From the NCBI RefSeq assembly GCF_014596525.1, contig NZ_MSJP01000026.1, forward strand, positions 1 to 64,000: a DNA stretch of 64,000 nucleotides, written 5' to 3'. The DNA is from Streptomyces sp. CBMA291. Lineage in GTDB: Bacteria > Actinomycetota > Actinomycetes > Streptomycetales > Streptomycetaceae. This document shows, piece after piece, positions 43,679 through 53,708 of the stretch (the stretch's first letter is position 1; the number at the start of each line of letters is the position of its first letter). Position numbers and translations under genes: made by a program. The notes under the pieces were generated by a model that made no database searches, was not told the origin of the DNA, and worked only from the letters and a program-made list of their open reading frames with translations.

Positions 43679-45141
43679 CCGAGAAGAAGAAGCCCGGAGC
43701 GCGGCGGGGCCCGGCGGGCGGTCCGGCCTTCGTCGGCATGCCCGCCTTCCCGGAGGCCGCGCGGACGGCGGTCGGCAACCCGACGCTGCGCGCGAACCTG
43801 CGCCACGCGACCCACACGATCCGCGACAAACGGGCGCGGGCGGTCGCCGAACTCGACGACTGGGCGGAGCTGCGCGAGGCCGGGAAGGCCGTCAAGGACC
43901 GGACGCTCCGTCATCTCGACGAGTACCTGATCCGCTTGGAGGAGGCGGTGACGGCGGCGGGCGGCACCGTGCACTGGGCCGGGGACGCCGCCGAGGCCAA
44001 CCGGATCGTCACCGACCTGGTACGGGCCACCGGAGAGACCGAGGTCGTCAAGGTCAAGTCGATGGCCACCCAGGAGATCGGGCTCAACGAGCATCTGGAG
44101 GCCGAGGGGATCACCGCGTACGAGACGGATCTGGCGGAGCTGATCGTGCAGCTCGGCGACGACCGTCCGTCGCACATCCTGGTCCCCGCGATCCACCGCA
44201 ACCGGGCCGAGATCCGTGACATCTTCCGCACGAGGATGGCGAGTTGGGGCCGTCCGGCGCCCGAGGGCCTCGGGGACAGTCCGGCGGAACTCGCGGAGGC
44301 GGCCCGGCTGCATCTGCGGGAGAAGTTCCTGCGGGCCAGGGTGGGGATCTCCGGCGCCAACTTCATGGTGGCCGAGACCGGCACGCTCGTCGTCGTCGAG
44401 TCCGAGGGCAACGGGCGCATGTGCCTGACCCTGCCGGAGACGCTGATCTCCGTCGTCGGCATCGAGAAGGTGGTCCCGACCTGGCGTGACCTGGAGGTCT
44501 TCCTCCAGACCCTGCCCCGATCGTCGACGGCCGAACGGATGAACCCGTACACGAGCACCTGGACCGGCACGACCGACGCCGACGGGCCCTCCCGCTTCCA
44601 TCTGGTGCTGCTCGACAACGGGCGCACCGACGCCCTCGCCGACGAGGTGGGACGGCAGGCGCTGCGCTGCATCCGCTGCTCGGCCTGTCTCAACGTCTGC
44701 CCGGTGTACGAACGGGCGGGCGGCCACGCCTACGGCTCGGTCTACCCCGGGCCCATCGGCGCGATCCTCACCCCGCAACTCCGGGGCACCGCGAGCGAGA
44801 TCGACGCCTCCCTGCCGTACGCCTCCTCGCTGTGCGGCGCCTGTTACGAGGTCTGTCCGGTCGCCATCGACATCCCCGAGGTCCTGGTGCACCTGCGGAC
44901 CCGGGTCGCCGAGACGGGCGGGAAGGGGCACCGGCTCGAACGGGCCGCGATCCGCGCCTCCTCCTGGATGCTCGACCATCCGACCGCCCTCGCCACGGGC
45001 GAACGGCTCGCCTCCGCGACCCGCTCCCTGCACCCCAAGCGGCTGCCCGGTCCGGGGGCCCGCCAGTGGTCCGCGTACCGGAATCTGCCCGAGCTGCCCG
45101 CCGAACCGTTCCGCGACTGGTGGAAGAAGAACCGCACATGA
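43675..45141 (+). CDS. lutB: L-lactate oxidation iron-sulfur subunit LutB
   Basis: This 488-residue subunit has an N-terminal LUD-type domain (VKVKSMATQEIGLNEHLE, GISGANFMVAETGTLVVVESEGN) and two [4Fe-4S] motifs: CIRCSACLNVCPVY and CGACYEVCPVAIDIP. Start and stop both overlap neighbours in ATGA, so lutA, lutB and lutC are translated together. The C-terminus includes the usual DWWKK ending. It acts in the cytoplasm, passing electrons probably to quinone through the complex. Confidence 0.93.
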   Translation: MTEKKKPGARRGPAGGPAFVGMPAFPEAARTAVGNPTLRANLRHATHTIRDKRARAVAELDDWAELREAGKAVKDRTLRHLDEYLIRLEEAVTAAGGTVHWAGDAAEANRIVTDLVRATGETEVVKVKSMATQEIGLNEHLEAEGITAYETDLAELIVQLGDDRPSHILVPAIHRNRAEIRDIFRTRMASWGRPAPEGLGDSPAELAEAARLHLREKFLRARVGISGANFMVAETGTLVVVESEGNGRMCLTLPETLISVVGIEKVVPTWRDLEVFLQTLPRSSTAERMNPYTSTWTGTTDADGPSRFHLVLLDNGRTDALADEVGRQALRCIRCSACLNVCPVYERAGGHAYGSVYPGPIGAILTPQLRGTASEIDASLPYASSLCGACYEVCPVAIDIPEVLVHLRTRVAETGGKGHRLERAAIRASSWMLDHPTALATGERLASATRSLHPKRLPGPGARQWSAYRNLPELPAEPFRDWWKKNRT

Positions 45142-45788
45142 CCGCATCCCCCGGCGACTCCCGCGCCCGCGTCCTCGCCCGGATCAGGGCCGCCGTCGCC
45201 GACGCGCCCGAAGCCCCGGACGTCCCCCGCGCCTACCGGGTCCGCCACGGCACCGAGGACGCCGGGGCACTGCTCGACCTCCTCCACGAGAACCTGGCCG
45301 ACTACCGCGCCCACGTCCACCGCACCACACCCGACGAGCTGCCCGCGCTCATCGCCCTGCTCCTCGCCGAGCGCGGCGCCCGCGCGGTCGTCGTGCCCCC
45401 GGGACTGCCCCCGCGATGGCTCGCCGCCACCGACGCCGAACGGCTCGCCGACGACCCCCGGCTCACCCCGTACGCCCTGGACGGCGCCGACGCCGTGGTC
45501 ACGGGCTGCGCCCTGGCCATCGCCGAGACCGGCACGATCATCCTCGACGGCGGCCCCGGGCAGGGCCGCCGCGCGCTCACCCTCGTCCCCGATCTGCACC
45601 TCTGCGTGGTCCGGGCGCCCGAGCAGGTGGTCGCCTCCGTCCCCGAGGCGCTCCCCCGGCTCGCCCCGGAGCGCCCCCTCACCTGGATCTCGGGCCCGTC
45701 CGCGACCAGCGACATCGAACTGGACCGGGTGGAGGGCGTCCACGGCCCCCGGACCCTGGACGTCATCCTGGTGACGGACGGGGAGTGA
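45138..45788 (+). CDS. lutC: L-lactate oxidation subunit LutC (LUD domain)
   Basis: This 216-residue protein has the LUD fold: DGADAVVTGCALAIAETGTIILDGG, RRALTLVPDLHLCVV and GPSATSDIELDRVEGVHGPRTLDVILV are the conserved C-terminal motifs. ATG 45138 overlaps the lutB stop. It is convergent with the GH95-like gene, 12 bp away. No LldR/LutR-type GntR regulator is present beside the operon. Confidence 0.92.
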   Translation: MTASPGDSRARVLARIRAAVADAPEAPDVPRAYRVRHGTEDAGALLDLLHENLADYRAHVHRTTPDELPALIALLLAERGARAVVVPPGLPPRWLAATDAERLADDPRLTPYALDGADAVVTGCALAIAETGTIILDGGPGQGRRALTLVPDLHLCVVRAPEQVVASVPEALPRLAPERPLTWISGPSATSDIELDRVEGVHGPRTLDVILVTDGE

Positions 45789-45800
45789 GACCCGGCGGGT

Positions 45801-47036
45801 TCAGGAGCGGACCGTGTGGTCCTCCCCGGCGCGCAGCACCAGCCGTGTGCGGCCCCCGGGGGTCCTCAGCTCGACCTCCGCGTCCCTGCCGGGCCGGATC
45901 ACCGCGTGGTACGCGCCCGGCGCCCAGGCCAGATCGACCCGTGCGCCGAACCGGGTCCGCACCCCGGTGATCCGGCCGTACGGGCAGGGCGGTGCGGGCA
46001 GCAGGACAAGCCGGTCGGGTGCCGAGAGGACGAGGGAGCCGACGGGCGGGGCGGCCGGGACGGGGTCCCGCTCGCCGCTCCACAGCCCGCAGGGCCCGGC
46101 GGTACGGCCACCGCCGGAGAGCCGCTGGTGGCGGCTCGCGGCGAAGAGGCGTTCCTGGAGGGCGGGGCTCCCGGGATGGCGGAGCAGCGCCGTGCCGGAA
46201 AGGGCGCGCTCGGCCGGATCGGCGCCGAGGTCGAGGGCGAGACGGCGGTACGCGGCGCCGTACGGGGCGGTGTGACGGTCGAGCAGCCGGGCGTACAGAG
46301 CGCCGGGACCGCCGGACGCACCGGGATCACCGGGCGCGCCGGGACCGCCGGGGCCGCGCGGGTCCGCCGCCGTGCGGGCCCGGGACGGACCGGTGAGCAG
46401 GGCGCGCAGGGCCCGTACCTCCTTCTCCGTGTCGACGGCGTCCCCGTGACGGCGGACCCGGGTGAGGAGCAGCAGCGCGCCCGCGCCCTCGATACGGACG
46501 CCGGTGGCGGTGAGGGTGGTGCGGCCCGTGTCGGCGAGGAGGAGCGTGACACCGGTCGAGACGGGAGGGCCGCCGTCCGGGTGGGTGGCCCGCAGGGTGA
46601 GGACGGTCTCCCGGCGGGCGGTGGCGATGCCCCGGGCCGAGCCGAGTCCGGCGGGCGCGCCGGGCAGCCGGTGGTCGAGGCCGACCTCCACGGCGGGGCC
46701 CGGCGCGGTGACGTACTGCACGAGCACGTCGTCGGTGCGGGAGACGAAGACCCGGCCGCGCCGCTCCCCGCACTCCCCGGTGACGACTCCGGTGGCGAAG
46801 TCCAGGGACCTGCGGACGGGCCGGGCGGGGCCGCCGGACGGGGCCTGGACGCGGGTGCGCAGTCCGGGGAAGGGCCGGTCCTGCGGGTGTTCCCCCTGAT
46901 GGAGGGAGTGGTGGGTGAGGATCACCCGGTCGTCCTCGGGATCGCCGAAGACGAGGGCGCGGTGCCGGCCGTTGCCCACCGGATAGGCGTCCTGCCAGCG
47001 GGCGGCGGGGGCGGGTTCCCAGGTGCCGTGGATCAC
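45801..47036 (-). CDS. Short GH95-like (alpha-L-fucosidase N-terminal domain) protein
   Basis: This 411-residue protein starts at GTG 47036 with GGAGGAG upstream. The beginning (GTWEPAPAARWQDAYPVGNGRHRALVFGD, in pieces; LTHHSLHQGE) is the GH95/GH65 N-terminal beta-sandwich. After about residue 240 only short parts of the (alpha/alpha)6 region remain (LYARLLDRHTAPYGAAYRRL, LQERLFAASRHQRLSGGG), followed by a C-terminal beta domain (VRTRFGARVDLAWAPGAY). A full GH95 has over 700 residues, so most of the catalytic barrel is missing. There is no signal peptide. It is either a reduced paralogue with another role or a decayed gene with an intact frame. Confidence 0.7.
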   Translation of the reverse strand: MIHGTWEPAPAARWQDAYPVGNGRHRALVFGDPEDDRVILTHHSLHQGEHPQDRPFPGLRTRVQAPSGGPARPVRRSLDFATGVVTGECGERRGRVFVSRTDDVLVQYVTAPGPAVEVGLDHRLPGAPAGLGSARGIATARRETVLTLRATHPDGGPPVSTGVTLLLADTGRTTLTATGVRIEGAGALLLLTRVRRHGDAVDTEKEVRALRALLTGPSRARTAADPRGPGGPGAPGDPGASGGPGALYARLLDRHTAPYGAAYRRLALDLGADPAERALSGTALLRHPGSPALQERLFAASRHQRLSGGGRTAGPCGLWSGERDPVPAAPPVGSLVLSAPDRLVLLPAPPCPYGRITGVRTRFGARVDLAWAPGAYHAVIRPGRDAEVELRTPGGRTRLVLRAGEDHTVRS

Positions 47037-47267
47037 GGGTGCTCCTCCGGCGGGCTCACGGGGGCGGGGACGACGAGGACCATGGGACGGGTTCCTCCTT
47101 CTGCGCCTCGGTACGAGCGGACACGTCTCTGTCGCCGCCGAAGGCACGAAGGTTGCCGCCGCCCGGGAGAACGGCCGAAATCCCCTCGGTGAAGAGGGGT
47201 GTACGGGGGAGCGCGGGCCACCGTGATGGCTGACACCGCGCTCCCGGTAGGGCCCGTACGCCGGGGC

Positions 47268-48521
47268 TCAGACCGACGTCGTCCGGATGGCGCCCAGGGC
47301 GACCGGCAGCGCGAGCAGGACGAGGGCGGCGGCGGACCAGAACGGGCCCAGGGCTCCGGCCGGGGTCCCGAGAGTGGCCGCCGCGAGCAGCGGACCTGCC
47401 GTGGCGCCCACGTTCAGGGCGGCGGTGGCGTAGGCCCCGGCCAGGGTGGGGGCGCCTTCCGCCGCGTACAGCGCACGGGCGATCAGGGTGGCGCCGAGCG
47501 CGAACGACAGCGTCCCCTGAGCCAGGACGAGAACCGGCAGGACGTGCGGCCGCTCCGCGCCCAGGGCCAGCGCACACCAACCGGCGAGGAGCGGCGGACC
47601 GCCGAAGGCCAGGACCCGCCCGGGGTACGCGTCGGCGAACCGCCCGGCGAGGGTGACACCCGCGAAGGAACCGGCGCCGAACAGGACCAGGACGACCGGA
47701 ACCCACGGCTCGGCGAGTCCGGCGGGGCCGGTGACCACGGGGGCGAGAAAGGTGAAGGCGCCGAAGGTCGCCGCGTTCACGAGCGCGCCGGACAGCAGGA
47801 CGAGCAGCAGCCGGGGGCTCCTGAGCAGCGCGAACTCGTCCCGGAGCGCGGGCCGGACGTCCGCGCGCCCGGCCCCGGTGTCCATGGCAGCGCCCCCGCT
47901 CCGGATGTCCGTGGCCGCTACCCCGGCCCCGGCTCCCCCGGGCGCGCCCCCGGCTGCGGCGGGAGCGCCCCGTGTGGTCCCGGCGGGCACGCCCCGTAGG
48001 ACGCCGAGCGTCGCGGGAAGGCAGAGCAGGGCGACGGCCCAGAAGGCGGCGCGCCAGCCGAGGGAGGCGCCGAGGAGCGCGCCGCCGGGGACGCCGACGA
48101 CCGTGGCCACGGTCGTCCCGGAGAGGAGGACGGCGAGTGCGCGGCCCTTGCGCTCCGGCGGTACGAGGGAGGCGGCCGTGGTCAGGGCGACGGCGAGGAA
48201 ACCCGCGTGGGCGACGGCGGCGACGAACCGGGTGACGAGCAGGACGCCGAAGCCGCCGGTGAGGGCGCCCGTGACATGGGCGGCGAGGAAGACCAGGACG
48301 AAGCAGAGGAGTGCGCTCCGCCCCGGGCGGTTCCGGGCGAGCACGGCGGACGGCAGTGCTCCCACCACCATGCCGACGGCGAAGGCCGAGGTGAGCGAGC
48401 CTGCCGCGCCGACACTCACCCCCAGATCGCGGGCGAGGTCGGGCAGCAGCCCGGCGAGCATGAACTCCGAGGTGCCCATGGCGAAGACCGCCAGGGCGAG
48501 CAGATACAGGGGAAGGGGCAT
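47268..48521 (-). CDS. MFS transporter, Cml/CmlR-type drug exporter
   Basis: This 417-residue protein has 12 hydrophobic segments. The opening PLPLYLLALAVFAMGTSEF and MLAGLLPDLARDLGVSVGAAG followed by LTSAFAVGMVVGA closely matches the Streptomyces chloramphenicol exporters (CmlR/Cmx). The motif-A region is ARNRPGRSALL, and VTRFVAAVAHAGFLAVAL lies in helix four. A Gly/Ala-rich loop of about 45 residues separates the halves. ATG 48521 is preferred (GGAG nine bases upstream). The drug specificity is inferred only. Confidence 0.85.
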   Translation of the reverse strand: MPLPLYLLALAVFAMGTSEFMLAGLLPDLARDLGVSVGAAGSLTSAFAVGMVVGALPSAVLARNRPGRSALLCFVLVFLAAHVTGALTGGFGVLLVTRFVAAVAHAGFLAVALTTAASLVPPERKGRALAVLLSGTTVATVVGVPGGALLGASLGWRAAFWAVALLCLPATLGVLRGVPAGTTRGAPAAAGGAPGGAGAGVAATDIRSGGAAMDTGAGRADVRPALRDEFALLRSPRLLLVLLSGALVNAATFGAFTFLAPVVTGPAGLAEPWVPVVLVLFGAGSFAGVTLAGRFADAYPGRVLAFGGPPLLAGWCALALGAERPHVLPVLVLAQGTLSFALGATLIARALYAAEGAPTLAGAYATAALNVGATAGPLLAAATLGTPAGALGPFWSAAALVLLALPVALGAIRTTSV

Positions 48522-49060
48522 CGAGAACGGCTCCGGGGTGGGGCGGGACACGGGAACGAGGTCTCGTCACCACCGTCCGCGCCCCCACTGCCCGCACCGG
48601 GGCACACCGCTCGGCCCGTCCGACCTCGGCGGGGCACCGGGGCGGCGGGGCGGGTTACCGGGTCAGGGGTGCAGGGGGCCGACGGCGTGACCGGCGGCCC
48701 CCACCCTGGATGCTTCGGGGCTCGACATGCCGGGCATGCTACGCCGCCACCGCGCGGGCGTCGCCCTGTTTTCCGCACGGGCCAAACGCCGTACGCACCG
48801 CACGAACCCTTCGCCGTACGCACCCACGGGCGAAGCCCCCGTACACACCGCACGGGCACAGTCCCGTACCCGCCGCACGAGCCGAGCCCCGTACCCGCCG
48901 CGCGGACGAGCAACCCCACAACACGCGGGCACACCGCCGCACCGCCGCACGCACGGAGCGACCCCGCACCGCACGCACGGAGCAAGCCCACGCCGCACAA
49001 GCCGGCCCCCGCGCACCGCACAGGCGCGGCCCCCTACGCGAAGTGCCGGCAGTCCCGGGC
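48522..49060. other. 539-bp gap with degenerate CCGTACNCACCGCACG repeats
   Basis: Between the MFS gene and the anti-sigma-like gene there is no supported gene. From about 48770 to 49035 the sequence consists of imperfect repeats built from CCGTACGCACCGCACG and CGCACGGGC elements, spaced roughly 20-36 bp. Open frames here are repeat artefacts without ribosome-binding sites. Confidence 0.6.
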
Positions 49061-49738
49061 TCATCGCGCGGGCGGCGTCCCGAACGTACCGCGCAGGGTC
49101 GACCGGCTCCCGTCGCCGCCGGTCAGGACGGCGGTGTACGTGTCGGCCGAGGCCCCCCGGGTTCCTTCGGCGTGGTTGTACTGGGCCGCGAAGGCATGGC
49201 GGCCAGGGGCGACCGTCCGGCCGGGTTTCAGGGTCCAGCGGTAGACCAGGTGTCCGTTCTCCTCGGTCGCCGTCGTGGTGAAGTCCCCGCCGGGGAGGTC
49301 GTGCCAGTGGCCCGTGCCGACGACGCCGGGGGTGCGGGCGATCCGCACTTCGACGGTGAGCGCGGTGACGGGGGTGGTCGTGGTCAGGGTCAGTTTGCTC
49401 TGGGACCACCAGCGGTTGCCGCTCACGTCGACGGCGGCACGCGTCTGCGAGCCGGGGTCCGGGGCGGGCGCGGAAGGGGGCGTGCGCGTGGGCGGGGCGG
49501 CCACGGGGCCTGGTCCCGGGGCCCGTCCGGTCTCCCGGGTGGTCGCGAGGGCGCCGAGGGCGACGAGTCCGGCGACGGTGGCGGTCGCGACGGCGACCGT
49601 CCAGCGGCGCCGGGTCGGGCGGCGGGCGGAGCGGGGGGCCGCGAGGCCCCGTTCCACCCGGGCGAGGACGCGGGCGCGGTCGGGCCGGTGGGCGAGGGCG
49701 GCCTCGCGCAGTTCCCGGCGGAGCCGTGTCTCGTCCAT
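49061..49738 (-). CDS. Membrane-anchored anti-sigma-like partner protein
   Basis: This 225-residue protein has a cytoplasmic N-terminus with basic helices (ETRLRRELREAALAHRPDRAR), one membrane helix (WTVAVATATVAGLVALGALA) and an extracytoplasmic Pro-rich spacer with a beta-rich domain (SGNRWWSQSKLTLTTTTPVTAL, GHLVYRWTLKPGRTVAPGRH). The start overlaps the stop of the upstream sigma factor gene (TGATG). The layout is that of a sensor that holds the sigma factor. There is no canonical zinc anti-sigma motif, so this is inferred from position and topology. Confidence 0.7.
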   Translation of the reverse strand: MDETRLRRELREAALAHRPDRARVLARVERGLAAPRSARRPTRRRWTVAVATATVAGLVALGALATTRETGRAPGPGPVAAPPTRTPPSAPAPDPGSQTRAAVDVSGNRWWSQSKLTLTTTTPVTALTVEVRIARTPGVVGTGHWHDLPGGDFTTTATEENGHLVYRWTLKPGRTVAPGRHAFAAQYNHAEGTRGASADTYTAVLTGGDGSRSTLRGTFGTPPAR

Positions 49739-50283
49739 CAGTGCCTCCCCGTGGCGAGTTCGGTGGCGGCGCGGGGGCCGAGCAGCCGCTGGAGTTCCGC
49801 CATGCCCTTGGCCGTCTGGCTCTTGACCGTGCCGACGGAGACGCCGAGCGCGAGCGCGGTATCGCGTTCGGAGAGGTCGAAGGCGTGCCGGAGCACGACG
49901 CAGGCGCGTTTGCGGAAAGGCAGGGAGCGCAGGGCCGTACGGACGTCGACGACGGCGGGGACGTCCGGGCCTTCGGTGTGTTCGGGGCGCCGGTCCCAGA
50001 AGGCGGCGATCCTGCGCCGCTCCCTGACGGCTCCCCGGACGCGGGTGCGGGCGAGGTTGGCGACGACGCCCCGGGCGTAGGCGGCGGGGTGGTCGGCGGC
50101 GCGGAGCCGGTCCCAGCGGTGCCAGAGGGCGAGCATGGCGTCGGCGGCCAGATCGTCGGCGGCGTCGGTCTCGCCGGTCAGCAGATGGGCGAGCCGGGCG
50201 AGTTCGGCGTAGTGGCGCTCGAAGAAGTCCCGGAACTCGGCCTCCGCGTCGCCCCTCTCAGCGTCCGTCACGGCCACCGGCAC
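49738..50283 (-). CDS. SigE-family ECF-type RNA polymerase sigma factor
   Basis: This 181-residue protein has region 2 (FFERHYAELARLAHLLTGETDAA, DDLAADAMLALWHRWDRL in pieces) and region 4 (LRSLPFRKRACVVLRHAFDLSERDTALALG, SVGTVKSQTAKGMAEL in pieces) typical of the SigE/ECF41-adjacent 'SigE family' of Streptomyces. It is translationally coupled to the membrane protein downstream. It presumably directs its own operon and unknown targets; no conserved promoter motif was identified in the short upstream region. Confidence 0.88.
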   Translation of the reverse strand: MPVAVTDAERGDAEAEFRDFFERHYAELARLAHLLTGETDAADDLAADAMLALWHRWDRLRAADHPAAYARGVVANLARTRVRGAVRERRRIAAFWDRRPEHTEGPDVPAVVDVRTALRSLPFRKRACVVLRHAFDLSERDTALALGVSVGTVKSQTAKGMAELQRLLGPRAATELATGRH

Positions 50284-50360
50284 CCTCTGCGGTACGACGA
50301 CTCGGATCCCGCCCTCGATCGGACTCCGACATCGGTTCGGCCCCGACCCTAGGGCATGCG

Positions 50361-50394
50361 AGGACCGGGCGGCCTCGCGGGGCCGCCCGGTCCT
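50361..50394. terminator. Strong hairpin after the GH48 gene
   Basis: Perfect 14-bp arms (50361-50374 and 50381-50394) with a six-base loop lie 34 bp past the GH48 stop, between it and the sigma factor gene on the same strand. This isolates the two transcripts. Confidence 0.8.
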
Positions 50395-50427
50395 GTCGTA
50401 CGAGCCGCCGCCTGGCGCGGCCGGGTG

Positions 50428-53352
50428 CTATCCGAGCAGCTCCGCGTAGGAGCCCATGGCCAGGGCGATGTCCGCCTGGGCCCAGAAGCGGTGGTAGGTG
50501 AAGACGGGTGCGGCGCCGCCCGCCAGATAGGCCTCGACCTTCGGCCAGGCCGGGTCGTCCTGGTAGAAGGAGCGGATCGAGGCGAAGGTGGAGGAGGCGT
50601 TCACCGGGTCGCCGTTGGGCATGGTGCCGGTCCAGCCGCCCGGTACGTAGACGGGGTCGTCGAAGCGGTTGTAGTCGGCGCGGGTCTCGGGGACGGCGAT
50701 GCCCAGCGGGTCCTGGTGGTGGTCCCACATGCCGTCGAGGAGGGCCTTGGCGACCCGCTTGGCCTCGGCGTGGCCGGATTTGGCCGCGTAGTAGGCGAGG
50801 GTCTTGGCGTAGGCGGCGGCGACGCCGACGTCGTCGGTGTAGTCGGCGACGGTGACGTGCAGTCCGGCGTTGGCGCCGGGGCTCGCCGCGTTCCAGGTGT
50901 CGGGGGCGCCGGTCCACTGGAGGGTGGAGGGGATGCGGTAGGTGCCGTCGGGGTTGACGGTGGTCTTGGAGAGGGCCCAGGAGACCCATTTGTCGAGGAC
51001 GGTCTTGGCCTTGGTGTCGCCGGTCTGCTGGTAGTACTCGGCGACGCGCTCCATCGACCAGGCCTGGAAGCCGAACCACTGGTTGGACGGCGGGTCGTGG
51101 TAGACGGGCTTCTCGTCGTAGAAGAGGCCGTGGAAGGTGGGGGTCCCGGCGGGCGGGGTGGCGTAGCGGCCCTGCCAGCTGTTGGTGGCGCCGCCCGCGA
51201 TGGCGCCCTCGTCGGACTGGAGCCAGCGGTAGAACTCCAGTTGGCGTCCGAGGCTGGTGGCCCAGTCGGCGGCGCCGGTGGCGGAGGCGGGCTTGAGCGG
51301 GGCGTAGGTGCTGAGGGCGTAGGCCGCGAGCGGGTTCTGGTAGCCGCCGTGGGCGTGGCTCGATCCGATGCGCCAGGACCAGCCCGCGGAGGTGTCGGTG
51401 GCACCGCCCCAGGCGTAGTACCAGGACATCAGGTAGTGGGCGCTGTCCTTGCCGGTGCCCGCCGGGCAGGCGGTGGGTCCGACGCAGTTCCCGGCCTTCT
51501 TGAAGTACTTGTCGAAGAGGGAGTAGCGAAGGTAGTCGCCCATCTTCGCGGCCTTGCCGACGGTGGCGGAGATCTGGGCGCCCTTGCCCTGCTGCTTGGC
51601 CCAGAGGTCGGCCCAGTAGGCGGCCTGGACGGCGCGGGCGTCGGCGTCGGGGGCGTTGGTGTACTTCCACTGCTTGGCGTAGGAGGCGTCCCCCGTGAAG
51701 AGGTCGAGGTAGCCGTTGCGCCCGCCGTAGGAGAAGTTGTCGCAGGTGGGGTGGGCGACGGTCTCCCAGACGGATTCCTGGGGGCCGCGCTGGAAGGTGT
51801 TGATGTACGAGGGGCCGGTGGCGGTGGGTCCGGCGGAGCACTTGCCGGGTCCGTTGCCGTAGCCGTAGACGTTGTCGACGTCCTGGAGCCAGTGCATGCC
51901 GTAGACGTCGTCGGTGCCGTAGGCGCTCTTCAGTTCGCCGGAGAGGGGGTCGGAGCCGGAGGTCACCCCGGAGTCGAGCGTCGCCGGGTACTGGGAGGGC
52001 AGGTCCCACTCGGGGGCGTAGGTGGCCGGTTTGGCGGGGTTGTACGAGGAGCCGGTGGGCTGGTCGGCGTGGGTGGGGATCATGTACTTCTCCATGGTCG
52101 CCCAGGCGCCGTTGAACTTGGTCCAGTCGCCGGTGATCCTGCCGTACATGGCCTGGAGCCAGAGGAGGTAGCTGTACGCCTCCGAGGTCGTCTCGTGGCC
52201 GTGGTCGGGGGCTTCGACGATCAGGGTCTCCACGGAGTGGTACGGGATGCCCTCGGGCGAGAAGTAGCCGTTGGCGGGGTTGGTGATCTTCCCGTGCAGA
52301 TCGAGGAAGCGGCTCTCGTACGTGGAGTTCGCGGCCAGCTGGACGGCGGTGACCTCGGCCTTGGCGTGGCCGGGGGCGGTCGCGGTGAAGACGGCGGAGC
52401 CGGTGCCGGTCGGGGCGGCGGCGACGGTCACCTTCTGCGCGGCGTTCCAGTTCGCCGGGGTGAAGGTGAGGGTGGCCGGGGTCGCGGTGAGATGGGTGTT
52501 GCCGGAGGTACGGGCGACGCCCACGGTGACGTTGGCGGCGGGGGCGGTGGAGAGCCTGAGGTCGAAGGTGCCGGTGCTGCCCTGGCGCACCCCGAGCTGG
52601 GCGGGGGTCGCGACGAGGGCGGGGCCCGCGGCGACGGTGATGCCGACGGGCGGGGACTCGGCGGAGGCGCCGAGGCTGTCGTACGCCTTGGCGTAGAGGG
52701 AGTGGGACCCGGCGGCGAGTCCGGGGGCGGTGAGGTCGAAGGGCGCGGTGGTGTCGGTGCCGAGGAGGGTGGTGCCGCTGTAGAACTCGACCTTGCCGAC
52801 GGTGGCGCCGTCCGCCGCGGCGGCGGTGGCGGCCAGCGGCACGGAGTCGCCCTCGGTGTAGACGGCTCCGGGGGCGGGGCTGGTGAGGACGGCGACCGGG
52901 GCCTTGTGGGCGCCCGTGCAGGGGGTGCCGTTGATCGCGAAGGAGCCGGGGGTGGCGTTGGTGCCCGTGTAGGAGAACTGGGCTCCGGTGGTGGCGGCGG
53001 CTCCGGGGGCGATCGTGCCGTTCCAGGCGGTGTTGGTGACGGTGACGTTCCTGCCCGACTGGCTCCAGACGCCGTTCCAGCCGTTGGAGAGCTTCTGGTC
53101 CCCCGCGTAGGCGTAGGTGAGGGTCCAGCCGTCGAGCGCGGTGGAGGCCCGGTTGGTGAGGGTGAGTTCGGCGGTGAAGCCCGAACCCCAGTCGTTCGTC
53201 TTGTAGTCGACGCCGCACTGCACGGCGGCGGCATGGGCCGTGGTGCCGGTGACGGCCATGAGGCCCAGCGGGAGGGAGAGCACGGCGGCCAGCGCGGTCA
53301 GCCGTCGGTGTGGCCGTGACCGGGGACGCACTCCGGGTCGGGAACGTGACAT
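50428..53352 (-). CDS. Secreted GH48 reducing-end cellobiohydrolase with CBM2
   Basis: This 974-residue processive exocellulase releases cellobiose from chain ends. ATG 53352 ([18 protein letters not shown]) precedes a signal peptide ending near AHAAA. A CBM2 at about 43-145 ([20 protein letters not shown]), an Ig-like domain at about 150-240 ([18 protein letters not shown] type), a second beta domain at about 243-335, and the GH48 domain from about 340 to the end follow. The general acid Glu is near residue 388 in [32 protein letters not shown] and WQGRYATPP are further GH48 marks. A perfect CebR-type palindrome lies 163 bp upstream. Confidence 0.95.
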   Translation of the reverse strand: MSRSRPGVRPRSRPHRRLTALAAVLSLPLGLMAVTGTTAHAAAVQCGVDYKTNDWGSGFTAELTLTNRASTALDGWTLTYAYAGDQKLSNGWNGVWSQSGRNVTVTNTAWNGTIAPGAAATTGAQFSYTGTNATPGSFAINGTPCTGAHKAPVAVLTSPAPGAVYTEGDSVPLAATAAAADGATVGKVEFYSGTTLLGTDTTAPFDLTAPGLAAGSHSLYAKAYDSLGASAESPPVGITVAAGPALVATPAQLGVRQGSTGTFDLRLSTAPAANVTVGVARTSGNTHLTATPATLTFTPANWNAAQKVTVAAAPTGTGSAVFTATAPGHAKAEVTAVQLAANSTYESRFLDLHGKITNPANGYFSPEGIPYHSVETLIVEAPDHGHETTSEAYSYLLWLQAMYGRITGDWTKFNGAWATMEKYMIPTHADQPTGSSYNPAKPATYAPEWDLPSQYPATLDSGVTSGSDPLSGELKSAYGTDDVYGMHWLQDVDNVYGYGNGPGKCSAGPTATGPSYINTFQRGPQESVWETVAHPTCDNFSYGGRNGYLDLFTGDASYAKQWKYTNAPDADARAVQAAYWADLWAKQQGKGAQISATVGKAAKMGDYLRYSLFDKYFKKAGNCVGPTACPAGTGKDSAHYLMSWYYAWGGATDTSAGWSWRIGSSHAHGGYQNPLAAYALSTYAPLKPASATGAADWATSLGRQLEFYRWLQSDEGAIAGGATNSWQGRYATPPAGTPTFHGLFYDEKPVYHDPPSNQWFGFQAWSMERVAEYYQQTGDTKAKTVLDKWVSWALSKTTVNPDGTYRIPSTLQWTGAPDTWNAASPGANAGLHVTVADYTDDVGVAAAYAKTLAYYAAKSGHAEAKRVAKALLDGMWDHHQDPLGIAVPETRADYNRFDDPVYVPGGWTGTMPNGDPVNASSTFASIRSFYQDDPAWPKVEAYLAGGAAPVFTYHRFWAQADIALAMGSYAELLG

Positions 53353-53512
53353 GCGGTTGGTTCTCCTCGCGGCTCGGGGGATCGGGGGAGCGAAGAGGGA
53401 GCAGGGCGGAGCGGGGGCGGAGGGAGCGGGGCGGAGGGAGCGGGAGTGGGGGCGGGAGCGGGGGCGGGGGGGGAGCGACGTGCGGAACGTGTCCGGAATC
53501 AAGCTCTGAACC

Positions 53513-53530
53513 AGTGGGAGCGCTCCCACT
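53513..53530. promoter_or_regulatory. CebR operator between GH48 and GH5 genes
   Basis: AGTGGGAGCGCTCCCACT is an 18-bp perfect palindrome containing the 14-bp CebR box TGGGAGCGCTCCCA of Streptomyces. It is placed to control both divergent cellulase transcripts. Confidence 0.9.
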
Positions 53531-53644
53531 GTGCAGTTGGCGCGCAACGGCGTCAAGAGACGTGAAGAGTCGAAGGCAATCGACGGGGAATTTACCCAAC
53601 ACCTCTTTTGCTTGGCGTCGGTTGACGCTACGGTCTGCCCGACC

Positions 53645-53660
53645 AGTGGGAGCGAATCCG
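53645..53660. promoter_or_regulatory. Degenerate CebR half-site before GH5
   Basis: AGTGGGAGCGAATCCG keeps the left half of the CebR box exactly, but the right half is altered. It lies just after the predicted GH5 transcription start. It may be weakly bound. Confidence 0.5.
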
Positions 53661-53708
53661 TCCGGTCGGCACACCGTCAGGGTGTGCCCTCGCTGTGAGG
53701 ACTCGCTC

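Larger units (their letters stand above)
53353..53708. other. 356-bp divergent GH48/GH5 promoter region
   Basis: The left part is a purine-rich GGAGCGGGGGCGG stretch upstream of GH48; the centre has the CebR palindrome; the right part has a possible GH5 promoter (TTTGCT, 16 bp, TACGGT at 53629-53634) followed by a degenerate CebR site. No gene is supported. Confidence 0.6.

Noticed and set aside
46300..46380. A collagen-like protein (GPGGPGAPG repeats) encoded within the GH95-like gene
   Set aside because: It is only a short Gly/Pro run inside the larger frame and not an independent gene.
48700..49050. Small ORFs in the CCGTACGCACCGCACG repeat region
   Set aside because: Frames are open on both strands because of the repeats, with no start signals or recognisable domains.
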